Of a stretch of DNA of 64,000 bases, positions 48,353-59,246 are shown in pieces. Under the pieces are notes generated by a model. That model did no database searches. It was given only the letters and a program-made list of their open reading frames with translations, and was not told the DNA's origin. Each line of letters begins with the position of its first letter. The first letter of the stretch is position 1. Source of the stretch: Utricularia gibba (lineage: Eukaryota > Streptophyta > Magnoliopsida > Lamiales > Lentibulariaceae). The DNA lies in NCBI GenBank assembly GCA_002189035.1, contig NEEC01000012.1, forward strand, positions 496,001 through 560,000, read 5' to 3'. The translations under genes and the position numbers were made by a program.

Positions 48353-48832
48353 GGCGTGCTTGCTAGAACGTTCAGTAAACCTTCAATTTTAAGGCCATAA
48401 AAAAGGATGAACAGGTGAAGGAAAATCACACGAGAGCCGATGAAATCCGCGGAACACCACAACAACAACAAATGAAAAATGAACCAAACAAGAAGCCGCA
48501 TCACACGTTTCAGCGAACAACGTGTAGGCGGAAGAAAGCCATCTATCCGCAAAACACGCAGAAGAAATTTCCGCTTCGGAAGTGACGAATGCCTACCTGA
48601 GCGCCAGAAAACTACGAAAAGAAAGGGAAATGGGAAAAAAAACCTAATTCAATCGCGACACCTGTGATTGGGAAATTGCTCAGCACATAAACCCTAATCC
48701 TTGTGTTAGAAGGGGCCTCCTCAACAATTTGGAACTCGAATGGAATCCCACTGCGCTTCAAAGGTGGAGGTGTCAAGGAAGAGGAAGAGAGCACTGGTGA
48801 GTTCAGATTCAAAAGAGCTATTTAACTGAATG
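48353..48832. promoter_or_regulatory. HAL3 5' leader and upstream region
   Basis: GC-richer sequence upstream of the HAL3 ATG. Open frames here have no family support and are probably leader. A donor-like GTAGGC near 48594 (minus) could mark a 5'-UTR intron, but this is not proven. Confidence 0.35.
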
Positions 48833-49216
48833 GGGGGTATTTTACATAACTTATAAGTAACTTAATTAAATTATAAGTAGTCAACTTATTAAATGAAAGT
48901 TTTTTTTAACTTATAAATTATGATTTATAAGTTAATTATAAGTAGTATTTTAAAAATAGATGTGTAGTTATTTAATTATAACTTAAATAAAAAAATTCTT
49001 TGAAATTACTTATATACCTTCATATTTAAAAGCATTTAAATGAATATAATGATATTTTAGACTTTAATTTACAAATTTTAAAAGTTATGTCAAACACTAT
49101 TAACTTTTACTTATAACTTTTATAAATAAATTAAAACAAACATCTACTATTTATTTTTTACTTTAAGTTACTACTACTTATAAGTTAATATTTTATAAGT
49201 AATGTAAAACACCCCC
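48833..49216. mobile_element. MITE with GGGGGT…TTTTACAT terminal inverted repeats
   Basis: About 384 bp. The left end reads GGGGGTATTTTACATAACTT and the right end, reverse-complemented, reads GGGGGTGTTTTACATTACTT. The interior is AT-rich with many ACTTATAAGT words arranged palindromically. It has no coding capacity. No clear target duplication was found, so the superfamily is open. It sits between the divergent HAL3 and PPR genes, within 75 bp of the PPR start. Confidence 0.75.
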
Positions 49217-49289
49217 AATACGAATAAATTAATAACATAAATGACGAATCACACTCACTGCGGAAGCATTGGCATCCTCTATACTTCTC

Positions 49290-50915
49290 ATGGGACTTTT
49301 ATCGAACACCTTGAGGTACAGACCGCTGCTGAAGCACTACCGCCGATGGGCGTTCGTAGTTTCGTGTTCAACCCAAGGATCACAACTGAACTCTTATAAA
49401 ACTGTCCAGGAGTCCCGAGTTCTAGGCCTGCTTGCGGAAGTTTTGCCCATACCATTGCCAGGATTGACCCCAGCGCATTCGTCTTCAAAGCAGATGAAGG
49501 CCAGCTGTGTGGATGATTTTCTGTCACCTGAAGATAAATTGCGCGGAGTTTTCTTGCAGAAGTTTTGCGGCAGAGCTGCAGTTTACAGCGCACTGAACGG
49601 CGTTGGAGTGGAATTAAACGACGAGTTGCTGGGTAAAGTAGTGAGAGAGGGGAACCTATCCGGAGAGTCGATTGTCTGGTTCTTCAATTGGGCATTTGAG
49701 CAGCCGAATGTATCCAGAGATGTTTCTACTTACAACGAAGCAATCAAAGCATTAGGTAAAAGGAAGTTCTTCGATCATATGATGGAAATGTTGAATGACA
49801 TGAAGGATAGAGCAATCGTCCCCAATACAGACACCCTCTTCATCGTCATGGATAGCTATCTACGAGCTCGCCTGGTTTGTAAAGCAGTTCGGATATTTGC
49901 AGAGATTGAGAAATATGGTCTAGAATGCAATAAGGAAACACTCAGCGTTGCATTGAAGTGCTTGTCTCGGCGTTCTTATGTAGGCACTGCTTGCCGCTTG
50001 TTCAAGAAACTGTGCAAGAAAGTGGACTGTGATTGCTCAGTGTACAACATTCTGGTGAGTGGGTGGTCAAAGATGGGTAGGTTTTCAGATGTTGAGAAAA
50101 TGGTGAAGGTGATGGTGGATGATGGGGTTGAACCAGATTGTGTAACCTACAGCCATGTGATCGGGGGACTCGGAAGGGCCGGTCGAGTTGATGACGCTGT
50201 TCGGATTTTCGAGGATTTGAAGTTGAAGGGTAGTGGAATGAGGACTGAGGTCTACAATGCTGTGATTTTCAGCTGTATATCATCAAGTGACAAAGCAGAG
50301 GATGGCTTGAAGTACTATGAGGAGATGCTCAGGAATGGCATCGAGCCAAATGCTGATACTTACAGTAGACTAATCTCACATTTCCTCAAAGCTAGGAGAG
50401 TTGCAGATGCCATTGAAAAGTTCGATGAGATGCTAAGTAAACAAATGATGCCTTCGGCAGGAACATTGAGCAAGTTCATGAAACCTTTGTGTAGTTATGG
50501 TCCGCCACATGCTGCCTTGATGATTTACAAGAAAGCAAGAAAATCTGGATGTGTAATCTCAGTCATTGCGTATAAGCTCTTGCTTAAGAGGCTGGCTTCG
50601 TTCGGGAAGTGTGGGATGCTGCTCAGTGTATGGAATGAGATGCAGGAGAGTGGCTACACTTCGGATTCGGAGGTGTATGAACACATCATAAACGGTTTGT
50701 GCAATGTGGGGAAGCTTGAGATTGCAGTCCAAGTTATGGAGGAATGCATTCACAAAGGCTTTTTCCCGGCAAAGATCATTTGTAACAAACTCAAGAACAA
50801 GCTGATGGATTCCAATAAAGTAGACATTGCATACAAGCTTCATCTCAAACTACAAAGTGCCCGAGTTGATGAGAAGGTACGGCGATCTTGGAGGGCTAAG
50901 GGGTGGCATTTTTAG
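49290..50915 (+). CDS. P-class pentatricopeptide repeat protein, probably organellar
   Basis: PPR proteins bind organellar RNA and act in its processing or stability. This is a single exon of 541 residues from ATG 49290 (the upstream in-frame TTG is not a start). The N-terminus (GLLSNTLRYRPLLKHYRRW) is basic and lacks acidic residues, as in mitochondrial or plastid targeting peptides. About ten tandem 35-residue repeats follow, for example VYNILVSGWSKMGRFSDVEK and DTYSRLISHFLKARRVADAI. No E, DYW or SMR domain is present, so it is P-class. The C-terminus ends WRAKGWHF. It lies next to an At5g43822-like gene on the same strand, suggesting it is the counterpart of Arabidopsis At5g43820. Its RNA target is unknown. 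Confidence 0.92.
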   Translation: MGLLSNTLRYRPLLKHYRRWAFVVSCSTQGSQLNSYKTVQESRVLGLLAEVLPIPLPGLTPAHSSSKQMKASCVDDFLSPEDKLRGVFLQKFCGRAAVYSALNGVGVELNDELLGKVVREGNLSGESIVWFFNWAFEQPNVSRDVSTYNEAIKALGKRKFFDHMMEMLNDMKDRAIVPNTDTLFIVMDSYLRARLVCKAVRIFAEIEKYGLECNKETLSVALKCLSRRSYVGTACRLFKKLCKKVDCDCSVYNILVSGWSKMGRFSDVEKMVKVMVDDGVEPDCVTYSHVIGGLGRAGRVDDAVRIFEDLKLKGSGMRTEVYNAVIFSCISSSDKAEDGLKYYEEMLRNGIEPNADTYSRLISHFLKARRVADAIEKFDEMLSKQMMPSAGTLSKFMKPLCSYGPPHAALMIYKKARKSGCVISVIAYKLLLKRLASFGKCGMLLSVWNEMQESGYTSDSEVYEHIINGLCNVGKLEIAVQVMEECIHKGFFPAKIICNKLKNKLMDSNKVDIAYKLHLKLQSARVDEKVRRSWRAKGWHF

Positions 50916-51356
50916 GCTTTCATCAAGAGAGGGATTGTCTTGAAGGGGAGGATTTTTGGTATCTTAACTAGTATTCTCTCTGACGCATTTCCACAAACAG
51001 TTGGCGGCGGAAGTTCGGGAAAGCTCTCTTTGGAGTTGGGTGTTGAGATACTAAAAACGCACCGGAAAAATTCTCATGACCCACAATATCGCGGATTTCA
51101 TTAAAAACCAGGCCAAGACCTGTTGGGTTTCTTCTGGGCGGCGTTTCGAGCAACTTTCTCGGAGTTGCTAAGTTATTTCCGGAAGAAAACCGAAAGGTTC
51201 ACCACACGAACATCTCTGAGCCCGAAAAAACTCGATCTCAGCCGACTTTCTTGAAATATGGCTTCGAAATTCCACCTTTCTACAGATGCCTCATCCCTGA
51301 TTTACAGGAGTCCCAGACGGTGAGTTCACAGGCAGTCGCAACTCGCAATCACCGAC
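50916..51356. other. PPR 3' flank and promoter of the next gene
   Basis: No further gene is seen. The stretch should hold the PPR 3' end and the leader of the downstream gene on the same strand. Confidence 0.45.
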
Positions 51357-51383
51357 TTGGGAGAACTCCCATTCGGGAGGGTG

Positions 51384-52627
51384 ATGGAATCTATAGTGAA
51401 GAAGCTTCAGAAGAAATTTAAGGATGCGAAGTATGAGATGCTCCGATGGGAGAAGCTTCAATCTCGCCTAGTTTCGCAATTATCTAATGCCTTTGCCATC
51501 ATACAGCGGCTTGAGGTTTCCCATTTTTATCTTTCTTCTCTCTGCTATATATGAATTCTCCAGTTACAGAGTTTCAATTACTCCATTTTTCATGCCATTT
51601 TTTGCTGCTTAGTTGGTTCAAGATATTAGAAATTTTGGAGCTTTGAGATGTGTTGAGGGTATCCAAGAAGCTGTCCTGGATAAGGAAATGGAGTCATTCC
51701 AGAACATCCAGATCTCCATCGACAGAACCATGTAATATACTGCCTTTTTGTGCTTCCAGCCATGCCTTTTTCGTTGTAGTGTTCAAAGGAGTTTACTTTT
51801 GGTCATCTGGATTTGGCTTGCATCTTTTCTTTCATCTGCTCATTCCTGATGTTATCTTTCCTCTGCACTTTGAGTATGCTACTGGGGAAAGAAATTTTAC
51901 ACAGGATTTTTTACTGCGGCATTTTTGCTTTAGGGATGAATTTGCCGAGATCATCTCATCTGTCCAGAAGATTGTGCGTGACGGCCATCACATCATCAGA
52001 GTTGGTGGTTCCCCAAGACTGACAGAGAAGCAACTGAAACAGAGGATTGGCGTGAAGCCAACTCTTGAGGATTGCTTAAATGGGCTTACGCGTCTTGAGG
52101 AGATGTATCAATCAGAGTACGGATGCTTTAAGTGGAAGCTCCAATTTTCATGGCTTCTCTATCGGTTTCTGCATCAGAGTCTGACTCGAAATCTCATCTT
52201 ATTCACAGATACCGTCTCAAACAAAAAATAGTGTCAGCGCTTCCTGTTCTTGTTCTCAAGGCTAAGTACGTGTACCTCACATCTTGATGGCTGAGTTTAC
52301 GCTTTATGTTTTATGAGACTACCGCTCTCGGCAAGGTGGCCAGCAACTGTCACCAACTTATCACACGTTATGTGTTGCTCACTGAGGCTTCTTCCTGATT
52401 TCAGTGAAAGAAAGAGCATTCCTGATCTTCAAAGATTTCTGGTAGAACAGCCCAATATTCTCCAAGACGAAGGTAAGAAATGCGTCTAGTGTGAGCTCTT
52501 TCTGGGAGAATAGACGTGTCATGGTAGTATCATCATTGTTCCCCGTGCAGTCAAATCTATATACGATATGGTGTTTGCAGAGCAGCTCTCACATGAAGAT
52601 TCTTCCGGGCTGTTTGAGACCATATAG
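51384..52627 (+). CDS. Conserved coiled-coil protein like At5g43822
   Basis: Function unknown. Six exons give 211 residues with every phase consistent: 51384-51515, 51613-51731, 51934-52116, 52209-52265, 52405-52472 and 52551-52627. The model was built by hand and is not contained in any single open frame. Conserved words: MESIVKKLQKKF, RNFGALRCVEGIQEAVLDK, LTEKQLKQRIGVKPTLEDCL, GLTRLEEMYQSEYRLK and the acidic end FAEQLSHEDSSGLFETI. The N-terminal half is predicted by eye to be helical coiled coil. An in-frame ATG at 51357 would add nine residues; 51384 fits the Arabidopsis start better. The family, as I recall it, is a small uncharacterised plant protein. Confidence 0.85.
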
Positions 52628-52892
52628 TAAACTCTGCGCTCTCCGGTAAGCTCGTTTCATTTGGGGCGCAACTAAAGTATCCCAACATGCCAGAACACAT
52701 GCAGCCTCCCTGGTTATCCTGTGTAACCCTCTGTGCCCTTGTAGTGAACAAGCCAACAGAAGAAAAATGCTTTCTTTGTATATTGTCCATGTTTTGGTTA
52801 AAGCAATCAGCAACTTATCCTTCTATTGCAATATCATCAAAGAAACACTCTGTTAATTGTACATATGCTACAACACAGTCACAAGGTCAGAA

Positions 52893-55800
52893 TCACGTAC
52901 CTTTGAAGTACTTGGCAAACGTTTCTTCATCTGCACAATACTTGAAGACTACGTTATATACATCAATGAGAAGCTTCGGAAATCTGACTGTGAAATATGC
53001 ATCAAACCCATCTGGAGGGGTCCCGAGTGTCTCTTGAACCTCTTTAGAGAGTTCACGGTAGTGATTCAGCTTGTTCCGTATGACTCGTAGCAGATCACGG
53101 ATACTGTCATACTTGTATTTCCGGTATCGACCGATGTCATTGATGAATGCGGAGTCCATCTTTTCATCCCATTTGCCACCCAAAGCAGCTCTTCCCTTGC
53201 TCTCCAATTCTTCCATGAAGTCGGATTCCGGATCTTCGAGTTCAACTCTGTCACTAGCGTCCCTTAAAAATGACAGACGCATCTCAGAGTTCCAAAAAAG
53301 GGGATGGTTCATTGCTTCTACAGCCTTTGGCCTGCACCAGTTACAACAAATAAAACCACTAAAAAAACATGGTAAAGCATCCTTTAAAGCACCACAACCA
53401 TCTCCAGAGATCACCTCAACTTAGGCTTGGGATCCAGAAGCTGAGAGATCATATCCACAGCCTCTGGAATGTGATCTATTAAGAAAAGATCTTTCCTGTC
53501 ATTAAGTATATTAACATCACGCTCGACATTTTCACCAAAAGGGTGAAAGCCTCCAGTAATGCAGAAAAAGAGGACGCAGCCTAAGCTAAATAAATCGACA
53601 GCACAAGTCTGTCTTCCACGACGTAATTGTTCCGGGGCCTGCCACCCTGAAGTACCATGTCCTGCTTACAACAAACAGAGAATGTCACACGGGGAAAATA
53701 AGCAGCTTTTATCTAGAACACCTGATGATGTCAAAAAGATGGTACTTGCCAGTAGTGTGTGCGGTCAAAGAGGACATTTCTCCTTCTAAGTGCTTGCTAA
53801 TACCCATGTCTGAGATTTTAGCAGTTACCGTTCGATCTTTGATAACAAGTATATTCTGAGGTTTCAGGTCCCGATGCACAATTCCAAGTTCATGCATATG
53901 CGCAAGCCCAAGCACAATGTCCCTACAGGATGTAAATGGTAATCAGTAGGTGAGTAGTGTATAATTCTTGCAAAAGGTTGGGAGCAAAATTACACAGAAA
54001 TGAGTTAACATACCGCATTAATTTTAACAAACATGGAGATGGATAACCATTAGGTTTCCAGAGTACAAGCTCCTGGCTGCTTGCCATAGGTTGGTTTGCA
54101 GAAGCACAGGATGAGATCAGATCGTATAAGTTACATGTACATCGCTCAAGGCATAGATAGACAAAATCCGGATCATACTCCACACCGTACCACCTAACAA
54201 TGTTTGGATGCTGATCTGATGCTATGAGATTCTGAATCTCCTTGACAGCAACACTATGATGAGTCTTGACTAAACGCTTGACAGCTACTGGACGGCCATT
54301 GAAAATTCCTTCCAGAACAATAGTTCCATTGCTTCCCTTAGCAATTTCTTTATTTGTTACGACCAGTTTACCAATCTTCCGTCCCTCTTCAGAATGGCTG
54401 TAACTATCAAGATGATCATATGATAAAAGCCCACCTATGTCCCCAGAAACATTATTACTCTCTTTCGGAATGCCACCAGGGACATCTTGAGAATTTTCCT
54501 CATGCTTTCTATCATTTGATATATCCTGCTTGGTGATTGTCCTTCGGCCTTTTCGCTTTCTCGGTGCAACATTTTGCAACTTGAGTTCCTTGGGTGATAT
54601 CTTTTGCGAGTTGGGGTCCTTGGGCTTCTTACGCTGCTTAATGAACCGAGCAAAAAAGAGACATCCAAGGGCAGCTATCATGGAGGACACCGTAAGATAC
54701 TGGACAGAATGCTGTGAAGGGGAACTGATTTGAGGAGGGCCAGTGATACCAGGGCTTTGACCATTCATTTCTGAAGGTTCAGATGCAGGAAGCGCAAGTG
54801 CACTTTTTCTATCATCATTGTATCCAAGAGCTAGTGTCCTCATCATAATCTCCAAAGGACCAGGCATTACATTTTTAGTGTATACAGTACCCGAGATTTT
54901 ATCTCCGGGCTCCATTTCCTGGTTATTCGAAGCAGGCAAAGAAGGCAGAATATTTCCCAGGAGATTGCCTTGTACCCTACTACCAATGAAAAGAGATTCC
55001 AATGAACTGCGGTCACGAATTCGGTGTACGACAGGCCTTGTGTGACAATGCATTGGAAGGTTCAAATCATCTGGGAATCTTCCAAAAAAGTTTTCAATAC
55101 CATCACACCGATATGAAGCCTCAATGTCCGCAAACATCAAGTACCACAAAACTTTTCCTGTCTTCACAGATGTGTAACTCAGAGCGTAGTCAGTTCTTGT
55201 AACATAAAGCGGCTTCTCAATCTCATCTTTCTTACTGGGACTAGATGGCATCCACTCTTGAATCTCAGTTGTTAAATTAGAACTTTCATCAGTATCATTT
55301 CCCACAGAAGAAGGAAGGCTATCGCTTCTAATAGTACGAACTACTTTTCCGGTTACAGCATCAACAATGAATACAGCAGTTTTCTTGGATCCAAGCATAA
55401 CCCCACTGCCAGCAGACACTACAGGGGAGTGGTTCACAAGGTCTTCTGCATTTAAAGGGAGCTTCTGCAATGATGAAAGTCGGTCAAATGCTCAGTCCAC
55501 TGAAAAAACAAGAACCCATATCCTCACGCAAGGAAGTAGTATAATTCTCCCTACGAAAATCAAGCTTGGCCAGCTTACAATTTTATCATCAATCATACCA
55601 CTTTTTGCAGGCCCTTCCCATGAAGGTAGAGCTCCCAGTCTTCTCCACAATCTATATAAAAGTCATCAACATCAGACGGAGTGTTGAGCTTCTCTTCTTC
55701 ATGACTAGGGATCTGATGAAAAGATGAATAAATAGACTCTCCAGACGAGAACGACCAAAGGACATTGCCAGTGCCGATCTCCACTAGATATACTGTGCCA

Positions 55801-56283
55801 TCCGGGCAGCCACTATAGCTGTTTCATGTTTTCTGATCAGAAACAATCAATTATGCAAAAAACAGGTTACGAAGTGAGTATGCGTACGAGGGAAAGTAAG
55901 AACAAGAACAAACTTCACACCCACTAAGCAACGAGAGTCGCTCAAGTTACCCTCAAGCTAAAAACAACAAAAAAGGAGGAAGCTACAAACCAGAAAAGAA
56001 ACCCGTTTAGTTCTACATCCATGTTTCCAAGAAAACATCCATCAACATACTTTATTCCATAATCTGGGACACCAAGGCAAAGCCAAATCTCACAAATTTC
56101 AATCTGACGCTTATCAACAGGCCTAAAAAATCAGCAACGGTAAATGAAGTGGACTCACGGCGTCGGAAGCGGCAACACCGGATTCTGAAAACTGGGTTCC
56201 GATTCCGGGTTCGACGAAACCCGAAGGAAAAGCGCGAAAATTAAAGCCAAAATAAGGAGAAAGGAAATCAGGAAGGCTCTCAT
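52893..56283 (-). CDS. IRE1: IRE1, ER stress sensor kinase/endoribonuclease
   Basis: IRE1 senses unfolded proteins in the ER, autophosphorylates and splices bZIP60-type mRNA. Exons on the minus strand: 56159-56283, 55812..55599, 55464-54014, 53922-53750, 53661-53415 and 53331-52893. Phases agree and give 882 residues, like AtIRE1b. The start at 56283 yields a clear signal peptide ([19 protein letters not shown]), which other frames lack. The luminal domain is followed by a TM segment at about residues 369-388 ([13 protein letters not shown]). The kinase has [19 protein letters not shown] and DMGISK (DFG changed to DMG, as in plants). The KEN/RNase domain contains [18 protein letters not shown] and ends FAKYFKGT. 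The intron after HTTG uses a GC donor (CTG/GCAAGT at 53749). No breaks seen. Confidence 0.96.
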
Positions 56284-56656
56284 CTCTGAGGATCACGAAG
56301 CTCATCAATCCCTGTCTTCAAAGAAAAGTGTTCGAATCGGACGCGCCCAAAGGATCAGGCTTCTTGCCGGGGGTCTCCGGTCCCGCTGACAGTCGACACG
56401 CTTTCGCACAGCCCCAAATTTTCAACAAATTTGTCAACTTGCTTACCAGATCCGGATCCTAAAAGGATCATTGACTGCAATCTTCGTTCTCTTTGATTTG
56501 CATGTCGCAATTTAGGGTTTAGAGTTATGAGAAAGCATTTGCGCTTGGCTTAGTGACATAATTATTACAATAATTACATTAAGTGGCGTTGGGATGTTCC
56601 AATGCATTATTTAGATCAAATACGAATTATTCAGCCCAGAGCACTCCGGCGCTTGA
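56284..56656. other. IRE1 upstream region
   Basis: About 370 bases between the IRE1 start and the end of the cysteine-rich peptide gene, both on the minus strand. No coding sequence. It should contain the IRE1 promoter and leader. Confidence 0.45.
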
Positions 56657-56911
56657 TTAAATCCACACCGGGAAGAATTTCCCGTCATCCTCGCCGTCGA
56701 CGTCGTGCTCAGTCCCCGTCTTCCTCATGAACCGCCTGGCACATGAAACCACGCACTCCCTCCGGCATTCGTCTTCAGAGAAAATGGTAATCTCCATGCA
56801 TTCGTTGTAGCACTCCGCCGCGCACCGCGTCCTTCCACCTCCCTCGGCAGCTGCCGCAGCCGCCACCAGAAGAACTGCGATGATCATCACGTCCACGGAC
56901 CTTCTAGGCAT
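56657..56911 (-). CDS. Small secreted cysteine-rich peptide (two CX3CX3C motifs)
   Basis: 84 residues in one exon. The N-terminus has a hydrophobic run (VMIIAVLLVAAAAAA, residues 8-22), a likely signal peptide. The mature part has six cysteines as two CX3CX3C motifs: C30, C34, C38 and C49, C53, C57, separated by ten residues (CAAECYNEC and CRRECVVSC). The spacing resembles plant thionin-like or helical-hairpin peptides, but I cannot assign a family. The C-terminus is acidic then aromatic (DGEDDGKFFPVWI). It lies upstream of IRE1 on the same strand and divergent from FKBP18, with a GC-rich codon bias like its host-gene neighbours. Activity is unknown. Confidence 0.72.
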   Translation of the reverse strand: MPRRSVDVMIIAVLLVAAAAAAEGGGRTRCAAECYNECMEITIFSEDECRRECVVSCARRFMRKTGTEHDVDGEDDGKFFPVWI

Positions 56912-57192
56912 CGTTTTTTTGGTAAGAAATGTGGGTATCTATGCAAATGATGAATTGTGTAGTTCTGGGTGGCATCTGCCTTCTATTTGTAGTTGTGGCT
57001 TCGCGCCGATTCAAAGGGACACGCCGTTCCGGCAACAAAGATCGAAGCTGATCGAAACTGCAAACGGCGGCCAGTAACCGGTAGATAAGTTTAACCGTTG
57101 TTTTTTTTTTTCTTATGAATTAACTGTTTATAAGCACGCCTCCTTTCTTATCTACAGAACTCTAACCAAAACCGTCGCCCATTTCCTTGGCC

Positions 57193-58546
57193 ATGGCTAC
57201 TTTGGGAAACGGTGTGAAATGGGCGTTAATGAACCCTCAACCCCCTCACAATTCCGCGAACGAAGAGCCAGATTTTGATGCTTCGCAATTGCGCATTTCA
57301 AGAAGGTCTGCAATTTCCATCTCCGTGGTGCCCTTGAGCTTCCTGGCGCTTCCACAGACATCTCTAGCCAGAGAGAGGCGCAACAGAAAGACAATTCCGC
57401 TTGAGGACTATCTCACAAGCTGTTAGTTGCTTCTTGCATCATTTTATTTGCAAAACAGACGTTTGTTTGCCTAAAAATTGAGTTTTGCTCATTGAAATCG
57501 AGTTTTGAACTCTTTTTTTTTTGTGCTTTTTGAGTTTGATACAGAGGTTTGTTGAAGGGTTTTTGTTCCATTCTCATGTTCTTTTACATGAATATTTCAT
57601 TCTAAAGGGGTATCTATAACATAGTTTATGTTTCTTTCGGTTGGATCGAAGTGGCCTTGATGATCCCCGTGATTCTGAAATCCACTGAAGTTCTCTTTAG
57701 CTACATATGGGGTTGAAAGCCATTTGGCTGTGTGTTCTGGTACTTGTGTACAGAAAAGCTGTTGTTCTTGAGCATTTGTCTTGATCCTAAAACATTGTCT
57801 TCATCAGACGACGGCCTCAGATACTATGATGTTGAGGAAGGCAACGGCCCCATTGCCGAGAAGGGATCAAAAGTGCAGGTCCTTGAAGCCACATCTTCCT
57901 CTGATGTACATTCGTTTTCTCTTCATCCATTTGTTGGATGTTGCCTTATGCACAGGTCCACTTCGACTGCAAATACCATGGCATTACGGCCGTGTCGAGC
58001 AGAGAATCCAAACTCCTCGCTGGAAACAGGATCATTGCCCAGGTATGTATAATTTTGTCCCTGAAACTTCATCTCATTTCCTTCAGATGACCACCCATCA
58101 AGGTCTGTACGCAACCCGGCAGCCTTATGAGTTTCAAGTCGGGGCGGTTCCGGGGAAGGAACGGAAGCGCGAGTTTGTCGACAACCCGAATGGCCTGTTC
58201 TCCGCACAAGCCGCTCCAAAGCCTCCGAAAGCCATGTACGCGATAGTGGAGGGAATGAAAGTTGGTGGGAAGGTGAGGTTGGCGGATGTACTTACTCTCG
58301 CGCTCTCCAATCCAACCCGCTGATCTTCCTGTACTCATCTGCAGAGGACAGTGATTGTGACTCCAGAAGCCGGCTATGGCTCCAAAGGAATGAACGAAAT
58401 CCCGGTAAGGGCATGAAATGCTCGTCTTTTGTTATGGTGAAAGGGCACTCTAAAGCTGCAGCCTTGTTCATGTGCAGCCGGATTCGGACTTCGAATTGAA
58501 CATCGAACTTCTGGAAGTGAGGCCGCCGGAGAAGGAGGCCAAGTGA
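57193..58546 (+). CDS. FKBP18: FKBP18-like peptidyl-prolyl isomerase, thylakoid lumen
   Basis: FKBP-type prolyl isomerase of the chloroplast thylakoid lumen. Exons: 57193-57421, 57808-57878, 57956-58042, 58123-58272, 58345-58404 and 58478-58546, giving 221 residues with consistent phases. The start is ATG 57193; the TTG at 57187 is not used. A twin-Arg motif followed by a hydrophobic stretch (SRRSAISISVVPLSFLALP, ending near ARERRNRKTIPLED) marks Tat-type lumenal targeting after the transit peptide. The FKBP fold then shows GLRYYDVEEGNGP, VQVHFDCKY, ESKLLAGNR, EGMKVGGKRTVIVTPEAGYG and FELNIELLEV. The block DNPNGLFSAQAAPKPP is diagnostic of FKBP18 as I recall it. Several residues of the catalytic pocket differ from human FKBP12, so isomerase activity may be weak, as in many lumenal FKBPs. 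Confidence 0.93.
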
Positions 58547-58712
58547 GGAAGCACCTCTTCCTTAAACGAATTTGCATTTGGGTTTTTCACCCCCCTATGG
58601 GGAAACGTGTCAATTAAAATAATAAAACAAATTGATAAACATATATAAAGATAACGATTGGTTGCATACGTGATCCGGGACACACTCCACACTTCTTACC
58701 ACGTAGGTAGGC

Positions 58713-59246
58713 ATGCCGCTTCTCCGTTCGCGCCGCCTGGGGGAGGGCGTCTCATGGCTCACTGAAAATTATCCGCCGCCACCGCCGCCGCCTCCGCCAG
58801 GCGTGGACTGCGACTTCGTAATAATAATTGCCTCTCTTCTGTGTGTCCTAGTCGGCTTACTCGGCCTTGTCGCATGCGCGAGGTGCTCCTGGATACGACG
58901 CGGAGACGGGGGCGCGGCTGCGCGATCGGAGGCGAATAGAGGCCTGAAGAAGAAGGTCCTTGAAGCTCTGCCGAAGTTCACCTTCGGTGATGAGGAGGAT
59001 CGGAGAGTGAAGCTCACCGACTGCGTGATTTGCCTGACGGAGTTCACTGCCGGCGATGAGGTCCGCGTGTTGCCGACGTGCGGCCATGGATTCCACATCG
59101 GATGTATCGACACGTGGCTCGGATCGCACTCGTCGTGTCCGTCTTGCCGCCAGATCCCCGTCTCCGCCACATGCACAAAATGTTGGCCCGCACCGCCGCA
59201 TACGACAACTCACCGAGGCGGCGCCAATACTTCTTCCCTAGCTTGA
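58713..59246 (+). CDS. ATL-family RING-H2 E3 ubiquitin ligase
   Basis: Membrane-anchored RING-H2 ubiquitin ligase of the plant ATL family; 177 residues, no intron, as usual for ATLs. A nine-proline run (residues 21-29, encoded by a CCG/CCA/CCT array at about 58773-58799) precedes one TM segment (about 35-55). The ATL GLD-type motif (GLKKKVLEALPKF) follows, then the RING-H2 finger: CVIC, CGHGFHIGC, DTWL and CPSC (C-x2-C … C-x-H-x2-H-x2-C … C-x2-C). All eight zinc ligands are present. The short basic/Pro tail is typical of small ATLs (ATL73-80 type), but the exact orthologue is not assigned. A poly-A run follows the stop at 59252-59264. Confidence 0.93.
   Translation: MPLLRSRRLGEGVSWLTENYPPPPPPPPPGVDCDFVIIIASLLCVLVGLLGLVACARCSWIRRGDGGAAARSEANRGLKKKVLEALPKFTFGDEEDRRVKLTDCVICLTEFTAGDEVRVLPTCGHGFHIGCIDTWLGSHSSCPSCRQIPVSATCTKCWPAPPHTTTHRGGANTSSLA

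Noticed and set aside
58769-59176. 135-codon minus-strand frame opposite the ATL gene
   Set aside because: Shadow of a GC-rich coding exon with a poly-Gly mirror of the proline run.
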